Shown in pieces: positions 47,319 through 59,300 of a stretch of 64,000 bases of DNA. Numbering within the stretch: position 1 is the first letter of the stretch; each line of letters opens with the position of its first letter. This DNA comes from Romanomermis culicivorax (taxonomy: Eukaryota > Nematoda > Enoplea > Mermithida > Mermithidae). Made by a program: the position numbers and the translations under genes. The notes under the pieces are model-generated. The model made no database searches. It saw only the letters and a list, made by a program, of their open reading frames with translations, and was not told the origin of the DNA. Where the stretch lies: contig CAWUHX010000025.1 in the NCBI GenBank assembly GCA_963922205.1, positions 1,780,352-1,844,351 of the forward strand, in the 5' to 3' direction.

Positions 47319-50300
47319 ATGACAGACGAGGCCTCGAAATACGCAAAATTGGCTGAAGAGTATGATCATTCCGGAAAACTTTACGCGGCCATCTATTACT
47401 ATGGTGTAAGAGCTTTTTGAAAAGTATATGTATATTTACAGCGAAGTTTTCCCGCTTCAAATACTTTAACCCATACATGTAATTCAGGGGGTTCTATAGG
47501 AACTCCTCCCCGGAAATCGTCGGCCATATGGTTAGCCCCCATACTTTTGGGAAAAAATACTGAAAAATTCCAATTTTTGAACAGAAATAGTCAAAAACGT
47601 CAATTTTCTCGATGCATCGCGTCATTAAAAAATTTTTCACGTTTTTTTAGACAAAATTTGCTATTTTTTTGAATCGTTTTTAGGACCTTTTCGGTGAAAA
47701 AAATTGATTTTTTTTTACTTCAAGAGACCTACCGAAAATTTTGGGGATCAGTGACCCCCAGCCCCGAAAAAGTCGCCTAACCCCCAGACCTCGCGGCCCA
47801 GTTATTGTATGCTTCACTTTGTCAAAATATCACAGTCTGAACTTCATCAACTTTTACCAAGGACAGATTTAACACTGGTCGTGTGTAAAATATGTTTTGA
47901 TCCTGCTTATTTGTTGTGGAAAAAAACGTGATAGTCTCTTGATATATTTGGCATTTCACGGTGGCAAGCTTTATTTACAGATACGTGCAGGAGCGTAGGC
48001 AGGAATTTTTTAAGAGCATGCAAAATTTTTTTCCTCGTTTTTGACTACAAGTGTCAAAATTTTCTCTGTTTGTAGTTTTTCTTTACTATTTCGCCCAAAT
48101 ACGCATTAGGCGCGATAAAAGCAGCAGTTTTTACACTTTTTACAGACTCTGACTGATTCCGGCGCAGTGCGCTGTAATATTTTTGATGATCATCACTTTT
48201 CAATGTCTAAAAATTTATTTTCAGCAACATCCAGCAAGAAGTTCTTCAGGCATTCTTCCAAGGGGCGGTCGCCACGCCCCACCTGCCTCCGCTCTTGGTT
48301 GAATGGTCAAGTCTTTCAATCCGAAGTAGTAATTAATATTTTTGCGTTTCTTATAGCAAGCAGCCGAATTACTACTTGCTGGAATTAAAAGTAAGGAAAT
48401 CGATCCGTCGTTCGTTACTAAAGCTGAATACTATATTAATCGAGCCGAGGAATTGAAAAGATTTGGTAAAAAAACATTAACAAACGTGTCACTAAAGATC
48501 ATAGCCATTATTTTTATCAACTCAGTGCTTGTAGATGCAATATCTTTAATATCACATTGAAACGGCAAGAATTTTCTACGGGGAGGGTCCGTGGGCTTTT
48601 TCTGTAGGGGCTAGGGGGTGGGCGAGCAAAGTTCCGCAACTTTGTTTTTCATACAAAATACGCATAAAAATTATCAAAAATGCTGTGTTCGAAAAAGTTC
48701 AGGTGGGTGTTTGACGATTTTTTCTTGCCAGGGGGTGCCCAGGGCAGGCTTTTTTTAGGCCAATTAGGAGCCATGGCTCCTAAAAATTCTGATTGGCTCC
48801 TAAAAATTTAGGGGCGCAAGTCAAATTGGCTTGTAAAAATGAGAGCCTAACCACCCTTTTTGATTAAGCTATAGGGCTTCCTGTGCGGAGATGCATTATT
48901 ATGCATTCTAAATCGAAAGATACCGAAAATTTCCCGGCGCTTCGCGCCGGATTTGAAATCATTTATGGATCTTGGTATCATTTCTGTTGTGCGGTTGGAA
49001 AATGTCATCCTAGCTTGCTTATGCTTATAACTTTCAGAAACCAGCATGTTATGGATGAATGTTTGACCTTGTATTGTTTTTTCCACGTATTTTACAAAAA
49101 TCAAGATTTTTCTAGATTATTTCTATAAAATCGGTTTGCGGCGCTTTAAAATTTTTGGCCCTGGTTAACATAACTTTTTGCATTTGGAAAATGATTAAAA
49201 CATCCGCATGGGAAAATGGCAGATGTTCTTGCTATCTGAAGAAACCATTCAGATTCATTGTTGCTCGCCTAATTTTTGAACTCTTGTTTGCCCCACAGAA
49301 AACTCATTGAATTCAGTGAAAAAATAGACCCTTCATGCAGGAAAAAGATTTCCAACGCTATAGAATATCATAATCTAAAATTTTCTTTCAGTGTTAAGCG
49401 CCGGAGATATTCAAGTCCGAAGTAAAATACCTATCGCACTTTTTTATGTTATAGATCATGTGAAACAATCGCTTTTGATAAATAATTGTGATTGGTAAAT
49501 TACTGGCTCTAGATAATATAAGATCAAAAATAGAGGTGAAATGTTTGACCTCTTCCACCAATCAAATGGTGAAAAGATTGGTCATCGGCAGTTGCACTAG
49601 AATTTAATTGATTTTCCAACATTCTAGAAGCCTCGAAATCAAAATTTTTCGGCGCCAGGCACCAAACAAGTTACTTTAGCCAGACTTTTGATTTCTCACA
49701 AAAAACACAAGAAATTCAATTTTAAAAGTCAGGAACTGACGCGAAAAGAATGAAACACAAGGGAAGTAACTTTTAGTCATTTTTCTGATGAAATTAAGCG
49801 AATTCATCAATTTTATAGTGAGCAACTAAAAATTATAATTTGTGCAACCAAATTTTTCCCCAAGTTGCAGATCAACGTGGCTTGTGCGAAAAAAAACCCT
49901 GATGATGTATTTGAATAATGACTGGTCATTTGTGAGCCTTATTATTCTGTGTGTGATTATGAATGTATTCCAAATGATTGATCTGTTATGTTTGCTTCTA
50001 CCGTGATTTTAAAGAGTGTGTTTGACAAAATTTGTTGAAAAAAAAAACGTTTTTTCACTACAAAATTTATTTTCAAATTTTTTAGTTTTGGCTTGTTGAA
50101 ATTCCTATTGGCCTGTAAAATTTTAACCCTAGGAGCCAAAAGGCCTGTCGAGGAAAAACCAAAAAAACCCTGGCCCAGGGTCTCAGGTAGGAGGGTTTAC
50201 CCCTTACCCTCTATGCGCATGAATGGTTAGTAGAGGAATTTGACTTTTTTTGCACAACAAAAGCATATCGAAAAATATTTGTTTTGTGACATATTATATT

Positions 50301-53300
50301 GTTCAAGCTGTGGTTTTTGAATTTGAATTTCATAGAAAAGTTGTATGATTTTTGAATGTTTCATCGATGTAGGAACTATAATTGTGTCCGAAAGCGATCT
50401 CATAATACCACGTATATTTACCAACTTACATAACTGACTTTTTTGTAGACATAATTCGCCGTACATATTTCGCAATTTGTCTTGATGTATAACGTGCTAG
50501 TTTCGCAGGTTTGAAATACGAACATCATAAATCCGAACAACAACTGGCATTAGAAAAGGCCGAATTTTTCCTCAAACAAGCATTGAACGAAGACGAAGAG
50601 GCAAACGTTCAAGACGCTATCGATTTATACGCTCAGGCCGTTGAACTCTGCCTAATGGCTGTAAGTGGTTTTGCAAATAGACTTCCGAAAAAGTCTTCAA
50701 CGTGAGAAATGACTGAAATATTCCCGCTAACTGAGAATTGTGTATTCCTAAATAGTCTCAAGGTTAGCTCATCCATTTAGAGATTAAATTCAGATAGAAA
50801 TTCATTTTTGGGGCTGCAATCATAAGCTCCGTAGTTGTTTGCTGCTAGTTCCACAATACGACGCCTTTCTAATTCTGTTTATAGAGAAAAAATACGACGA
50901 ATGCTGAATTGCAGAAACGCTTGGGGCATTTGGCTAAACGTGCCTTGGATAGGTAAGAGGCTCATATTGATATTCAAAAACCTGGCTGCAGTAACTTAAT
51001 ATCGTATACATACTTTCATTTTTTATGGAATTTGTTCAGTTTCTCAGGCGCCTATAATTTCGAATCTAGTTCGGCGGGTCTTCTCTCAGACTTAAAAAAA
51101 TGTAATGAACTCATTTGATTCAGCTATGTTAAGTAACCATTGCATTTTTTAAATGATTTTTTGTTACTGTTTGCCGCAAATTTTCGTTCTACGTTTTGTC
51201 ATCACCTTGTAGCTCGTTAGTGTACCGTTTCAATCCTCTAAGTTTGTGTTATTTTTTATTGACAGGGCCGAAGATCTCAAAAAACTGACACCGTTGAATC
51301 GAAAAGATAATCTCTTACTGGTTAATCAATCGAAAATTTCCCAATCATTCGGTAATTACGACATACAAAAATTAATCAAACTTCAAAATAACAAGGCTCT
51401 CGAGCCATAAAATTTGTCAGTCTTTGATTTTATTTAACTTTTATGTTGAATGTTTATGAAGAAAAGCACTGAAAATCAACTCAGTGTACCACATTCATTT
51501 GTTTACGAAACAAAGTGCTGTGTTGATAAAAATGCCTGACACATAACACGCCAGCACAAGTACCAGCTTTGTGCGATAATTTGTGACAAGTTTTATATAT
51601 AGGAATCTCCTCTTCCGAACCTTTTTCCTTCAATGACGATATCCCATACTTAAATTTCGGGCGATTTGTGACTTCACACGTAAAAGGCCTAGCCTACCCC
51701 CAGATTTCCGAGATCCGTTGTTTTCAATCAACCAATTAAGAAGTTTGAGCATCATATGTTTTATCGCTTATTTGAATAAGTATAAGTTATTGTAATTTAG
51801 GTAATTTAGCAATCGAGGACGAAAGTAAAGGAATCGAAAATCAACATGTTTGCGGGAGCAGCAAATATTCTGCTGAAGAATTAGAAGTTATAAGGTTAGT
51901 TAAATTTGCTTTGGCGTAGCTCAGGTATGTATTGATTGAGGTTCAAATGAGAAGTCATTCGACTCAAGACAGAATTTCTGTGAGATTCGACCTAGTGCTA
52001 CATTGATCTATGACAAGTTGAAAATTAATAATATCTGAAAATGAGATGTTTTGAGTAGTTTTACACGCTGACAGCATGCTTCCGCATAAAAGTCAAAATT
52101 CGTATGGCTACACGACCCCAAAATCTGAAATTCTTTGGCATTTTTCGGTCTGTATAGGTGTTTTAAAATACTATCACAGCTGAGAAAAGCTGAGCCTCTG
52201 TTGCCAAATGTTCATATCATGCTGAATACAATGCTCATTTCATGATGACTTCGAGGCAAATTTTTTCTCATAATTTATTAAGTTAAAGACGCATCCTGTG
52301 TTCTCAGAGATTTATTGGTTTGGGTTTCATTCTGATCCGAAAACATGTTTGAGTGACAGTGCAGTGTGTGCAAATCTATAGCTCCCGAAACGGTATGCAA
52401 ATCGGATTAAAATTTCAACACAATATCTTGGACATTAGTGCCTACAGAAATGAATAACGAAATTCTGCGGCTTCTTGTACGAAACTGCCCGGAATAAGGT
52501 TCCAAATGACTTTCTCAGCTTTTTTACACTTTGAAATAGCGTAATGAGTGTAATGTGCGATATTAGAAAAATGGTTTCATTCCAACTTATAGAGAATTGT
52601 CTATTGCACAGAGTTTTTTTGTGCGCCGCATGGTGTGCACGGTGCATCAATTGGGTCAAAAACGTTGTGCATTGTGAGAAAAAAATCTGCACTTTCATAA
52701 CATGAATTCATGTGGTACTGCATCACTGTCGCTGACAGTTGAGTAAGAGGCTGTGAAATTGGAAACTGTTCTAACGTCTGCACGTTGAAATAACTGATTT
52801 CTCTGGGATCAAAAACTGAAAAAATCCTAAATTTCCCAGAAATTCCACTGGCGACATTTCTGTGATCAGTTAAAATGAAAAACTATGCCCTGTCTTTACT
52901 TTGTCATTTCCTCCGGCACCAACCGCCGGAATTTTTTCTGCAGTTTTTTACCCTGGAACGCTGGTAAATGAATGCTTTCACGACTCAAGTGGTATAATTT
53001 GCAGTCAATTAAACCATTTTCCATACAGGTACAGAATGTAAAAATCAAATTGATAGCATGCAAGTACAACTCAAAAATCAAAATAGCGACCAAGAATTAA
53101 AGAATTCTCCAAATCTTGATTTTGGGCAAATACTAAGATAGAGATCATACATTAAAAATTAGAATATCGAAAACCATAGACTGAACAATAAGGTTAGACA
53201 TTCCAGGTTATGATTGAATCGCCTAAAACAAGATCATACGAACCACATTGAAAACTGTGTTATGAAATTTGACTTCTGCGCTGTGCACAATACGTCCTAA

Positions 53301-56300
53301 AAAATTTGCGCACGAGCTCCAAAAACTGTGCTCAGTGCACAAAAAAACCTGCTCTTGCATAATACAGGGTGAGCCAAAAAAAGGCGACCGGTGCTGACTT
53401 CCATAACTTTTGAACGGTTAAAGCTTTTTTAATGCGGATTGCTGCATTAGAATGCCTTGTTTATCCTTGCTTTTAAAGCCAAATTTTATGCTCCTAGCTT
53501 ATATGTTTACTGTACAAACAGAAATTTAGTAAAAGTGGTCATTTTTCAAAAAGTAAAAATTGTGAAATCAATGTGGAAGTTGTCCTATTGTGAGACAAGT
53601 TTTGTGAAGGGTTTTACGCACAATAACACTTTAAAAATCACCCAGATTTATATGTTACACGTAATTTAAAGTCATTAACTTCTTGTTTCAATATGGGGCA
53701 AAATTTCGCCAAAATCGAGGGCTTTTATTTTGAAATTGGAAAAAAACAAATTCAAAACAAAATTAATTCTGTCATTGGCCAGATCGAAAAAACTATTGAA
53801 ATTTTTGGTGCAATAGAATGTAGGACACGATAAAACGGTTCTCTTCTAGGTTCCAGCTGTTTTATGATTCTCGTGATTGAATTTATTGCACTTTTCTGTT
53901 GTAAAACATGTTGATTTTGTCAATTTTTCAAAATTTATTTGCAGAAAAATCGACATTTAGTATTTTTGATTCTAGTCAATCAGTATACGAGCAATCTGAC
54001 TAAAACTTTGCAGTTTTTATGCCATATGTTTTATCTATCGACGGCAGGAAACCGCATGAAAAAAGCTTCACCCATTTGAAAGCTATGAAAGTCACTATCG
54101 GTCGCCTTTTTTTGGCTCACCCTGTATACTATACTAATTATAGTTTTTCCACGCTTTTATATTTCATGACATTAAATGCTGAAAAACTGAAAAATTCCAA
54201 AGTTTAGGATACTGTAGCTGCACGAATTTGACACCGGGCAAGATAAGTTCCGGTATAATACTCACCATGTAAAACTAATAAATATACCTGATTTTGCGGT
54301 ATGATTAATTTTTAACCTATGATCAAGGTCAAACTTCTCAGAAATTGCGTTTCAATTACTTATAGTTTCTCATCTCACATAGGAGCTTGACTGAAGTACA
54401 AGATACATCACTAAAGTACAGCTTTTACTCTTACCGCTAACTGAATTCGTTCAATTTTCAGAATAACGTCCGTTATCAATGGCCGAGAATACGTTCCATT
54501 TATGCATGTCGATTTGAGAGAAAGATTTGCATACCCAGTGTCCTTTAGGTACATAATATAAGTTCACAGGATAATATACAAATTTAAAGAATTAAAGTGG
54601 CTCTTGAATTTCAGTGACAAACACGGCAAGTTAACGTTATCTGATAAACAAAGACAGCGATTTGCACGATGGGTGCGACCAGAAGAAATAATAGATCAAC
54701 CGTGCATAATACATTGCGTAGATAGTGGATCTATCAAGCAGGTAAAAATCGGCATTGTGATTAATGTTTGGGGAAGACACTCGGGAAAAATTTTACTACT
54801 GTCTGCCTGTAGCGAAGAGTTATTTAAAATTCATGCAACTATGGGTGAAAAATACTGTCAAGTCTTTTTGATAATGTTTTTTAGAAACTTTGCCGAGTTT
54901 GTAAATTTTTGTTTGAGCAGGTTCCGCAATGGATACTATGACGTGTACAATTATAAATCCTCGCAATTTTTAAATAATTATCCTCAAAATACTGATCCTT
55001 AGTTCTTTAGAATCAGTTTTGACTAATAAATGTTTTTTAAAGCGCTCCGCTTGCATAGTCAATCATAGTCAAGTTATTTTTTTCTTCGAATTCTAAAATT
55101 TTTTCTACTCACCCAATATCGTTTTCTAGACAAAATGTTTTCTAGACACTCATTTCGGATTGTTCTTTCATTGCTTCTTTGGCGGTTTCTGCCCGATACG
55201 AAATACGGTTCAACAAAAAGTTGATCACCAAGTTGGTTGTTATGTTCGCTCTTGAAAATATAAAATTGTTTGAAATTTTACTTTTTAAGCATTATTTATC
55301 CGAAGCACAAAAACGGTGACCCGGCTTACAATCCTTGCGGGAAGTACATGATTAAGTTGCATTTGAACGGAATTTCTAGAAAAGTTGGTTCGCTTTTATC
55401 CCATGAAGTTTTTGTTTTATTATTTTCAATACTTGAACAGATTATCATCGATGACTATTTGCCTATCAGCCAATACGGCGAGTTATTGTGTTCGTATAGT
55501 CAGCGTCGCAACGAGTTGTGGGTTTCTTTATTGGAAAAAGCTTACATGAAAGTGATGGGCGGTTATGATTTTCCCGGATCGAATTCGGTGAGCGACTAAT
55601 TTTCATCCAATTCATTATTGAGTTTTAGCTAATGTCAAAAATGTGTGACCGAATAACACAGGATTTTCTTCGTTCTCAAATTTTAATACCTTCCAAAACA
55701 TTCTCTGGTACTCCAGCAGGAATTATTCCTAGAACAGGGTGTCCAGCAACCTGAAAAAGTTGTACCTGAAGGACCTGGAAAAATAAGGAAATTGATTTTT
55801 TTGATTTTATGCCATACGACGATAAAAGTACAGAATAACGCAAAAAAGTACGTAAAACGGTAGGAATGTTTTAATAACAAAATGTCAAAAGGAAGAGTTG
55901 CACTGTGGTGATGTTCATTAATTTACCCGATGGGGTATACTATTTTTTCGAAATTAGAATTTTTTATTTTGTAGAAACTGAAATTTTTCCTCATTTTTTT
56001 TGTCTTCCTTAATTTGATACGGTAATCTATTTATTCGATTTTTGTGCATATACTAATTGGCTAACAAGATAATATTAATTATTTTCCTGTTGATCTCTCT
56101 CGTTTCTTCTTAACCTATTCCCGTAATTAATATGCTGTGAGTTATGCTAAGCTGTTCATCGATTGCTTCGTAAAAGTCATTTTTTAGATTTTTCCAAACA
56201 TATAGTGTAGTGGGTCATCTTAGAAGGCGATGGTAAAGATCGTCTGTCTTCGTTGCAGCAGTAGCACTCATAACTTGTCGGTATTCTGTATTACATCAGT

Positions 56301-59300
56301 AGTTTAGGGTAATTAAGATATTGTTATTCTAAATGGAAATTCTTTATATTGATTTAATAATGGTAGCACTTTTAGATTCTTGCATCCATTTCCGAATTCT
56401 AATTCAATGTATATTAATTTTTTCGCCAATTCAGTTCATCTGTAGGGTTTTTTTTGTTTTCATGTATCAAATCTTTGTTTACATTCATGAGTCTATATAT
56501 CTATTTATAGTGGGTCCAAATTATAGCGTTCTTTCTTATTCCCTAATTTGCATCTTTTTTTGTTGTTTGCCCAAACGGCACACCAATTATTAGAGGCAAT
56601 GGGCTCTCGAGAATAAGGCAGGCCCTATAAGTGCTGAGATCAGTGTTCACGGCACACATATTTCAATACCTTCTTTCTCAATTTCTTGATGCTCGTCACG
56701 TGATCATTTTATTTATGTGCAAGCATTAACAAAAAACGTAGGAATGAGAAGAAATGTGGCGCCAGAAGAACGAAAATTTGCATATTCAACAAAATTTTAG
56801 GAAGGACGCATTGATTTCTATATGGTTCATAAATATGCAAAAGAGAAAAACGTGAAATCTAACTTCTCTTTGTTTTCTTCTGGGCGGACTTTTTTCTTGA
56901 TTTCAAGTTGCATTTTTATCAAATCGTCAGCATAAATCGTCGTGGATTTTTGATTCCTGCCAAATTTTCTCAAAAAGTTGTGTTTTTTGATTTCTCGACT
57001 TCAACAAAATCAGTTTTCAAACCTTGAGCTTTTGATGATCCCTTCGACTCGAAAATTCCCAACCATTCATGGTTCTTTTTTATATCACGGTGCTGATGAA
57101 GTTGGGCCTGTGCCAGAGGTCCCCAAGGTTAGATTCTTCAGGTAGGGGTGAATTTGAAAATTTGCGGGGGTAGTGTAGGTAAATGTCAACTACAAACTTC
57201 ATTTTGCCTCAAAATTAGGCACCCAGTGAAGAATTTTTAGGACCTTAGGTAGGGGTAATACCCCCCCTCATACCCCTCCCTATGGGGTTGTCTGGCCTGT
57301 GCTAATGAAAATTTTAGTTGTGCTGGAAAAAAATAATGCAAATTAAATAAAGTTAGCGGCCGTGCTAATGAGACTCGTACTAAAAAACCGTACAACCATT
57401 GGATTTGGATTGGGCAGCTTTCTGGCATTTCTGTAGCACCGATCAAAAAATTTCGGGAGTGAGCGATTTTTTGCTCAAATGTCATTTTTGGATCGATTTG
57501 ATAAATTTCAGTCAGAAAAAACATTGTAGACTGCCTGGCCGACTGTACCGGTTGGCCGACTGTACTGATTGGCCGACCTTCCATGTGGCTGACTTAACCA
57601 GGTGGCCGAATTCAATTTGAAATAGTTTATAAGTGGACTCTTACATAAAATGTTTTTGCATTGTAATGAAATTTTGCTAAATATAGGTTTAAATGCACAA
57701 GATATCAAAAAATTCAAGAGCAACGCAAAACTACGCTAATTACTGAAAGCACGCAATAGTATTTCTGAATTTCAAGAAGTTTTTCATTTTGTAAGAAATT
57801 TTTAAAGTGATGTTGCTTGTTTTTTAAATCCTTAATTGACTGTTTAAAGTGTTCTTTAGAGCTTCTGGGCTTGGGAGTGTCTTTGAGAGTGAAGTTTTGC
57901 ACACAAAAAACTTTGCTTCAATTAGTACTAGATTCGCTGCTTGCAGGTAATTTTTGTTTTCATTTCCAGAGTAGCCTAATATAATATTTTCTTGCGTAAT
58001 TTTACAAAATAGTGCTATGACGTGACAGCATTGCTTGAAGTGCATTCCAAAATAGTTTTGATACTGGGCATTCGAAGAACACATGTAAAATATAATTATC
58101 TGGCTCGTCATAGAACTAGCACGGGCTTGCCTCTTTTATTTTGTATGTTTCCATCAAACGTCCAGTAATTATTATGTTGTGTAAAATTTTAAATTGAAAT
58201 TGTTCGTACTTTTTTCCCACTATCAACTTATTTAAAATATTCCATGCGTCCTGGAAAATATCATATGTGTTAGTGTTTAATCTTTGCCTCCAAAAAATTT
58301 CTTCAGGTGGAGTGCATGCCCTATTCTTATCCATGCTACTTTTTACATTCCTTATTTCCTTGAGTTTGATTATTTGGGGTACAAAGTCATCGACCTCCAT
58401 GATTTCTTGGAATGTCCTTCCATGATTGCTTTCCATTGTTTTGGGATTGAATAAATTAATTTTAAGTTGTCATACCAGTTGATTTTACATCCTTCATGTT
58501 TTATGTTCTCAGATTTTTTGATTGTTTTTACAAAATCGTTTTGCAGTGCTTTAGAATTTTCGGCTATCATGAACATAACTTTTTGCGTTTGAAAAATGAT
58601 TGGAACATCATCAGCATGGGAAAATGACAGAAGTTCTTGCTATCTGAAGAAGCCATCCAGATTCTTTGTTGCTTGCCTAATTTTTGAATTTTAGTTTGCC
58701 AGACTGAAAACACTATCAATTCACTGAAAAATTGGGCGCATTTCATGCAGAGAAAAGATATTTAAAATATTCATTTCCAACGCTATAGGATATCAAAATC
58801 TAAAATTTTCTTCTGGTGCTAAGAGCCGGAAATAATTATCAACATTCATGTCGAAGTAAAACACCTATCGCGCTTTTTTAAGCTTCAAATCATTTGAAAA
58901 CTTTTTGAGAAATAATCATGATTGGTACTGGTTCCAGATATATCAGATTGAAAATGAAGCAAAAATGTTTAACCTCTTTTGCCAACCCAATGATGAAAAA
59001 ATCATGATCGATCATCGGTAAATTCAGAAGAATGTGCTGAAAAAATGAATTTTCCGAAGTTTTAGAAGCCTCGAAATCACAAAAGTTCCGAAGAAGTTAC
59101 TATAGTCAGCCTTTTGATTTTTTCTCCAAAACTCGGGAAATTCAGTTTTAACAGTCTGAAACTGACGTGAAGTGAATGAAATACAAGGGATGTAACTTTT
59201 AATCATTTTCTGATCATTTGGCGAATTTATCAGTTTTAGATTGGACAACTCAAAATTTATATGTGCAACCAAATTTTTCCTCGAAGTTACAGATCAGCCT

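Larger units (their letters stand above)
51990..54345. mobile_element. Family-F long-inverted-repeat element, split by two insertions
   Basis: The left arm (AAGTTGAAAATTAATAATAT, GAGTAGTTTTACACGC, CGTATGGCTACACGA) is mirrored near 54190-54340 (inverted GGTTAAAAATTAATCATACC, TTAGTTTTACATGG, GCAGCTACAGTAT). The interior TTGGACATTAGTGCCTACAG is shared with 25858. Two bounded elements (52609-53351 and 53365-54124) lie inside. The host sequence left is about 850 bp. Confidence 0.6.

Noticed and set aside
54742-55002. Continuation of calpain-7 exon 8 as a long open frame
   Set aside because: Homology to calpain-7 stops at SIKQ (54741), where a GTAAAA donor lies, and resumes with the catalytic-Cys exon at 55146.
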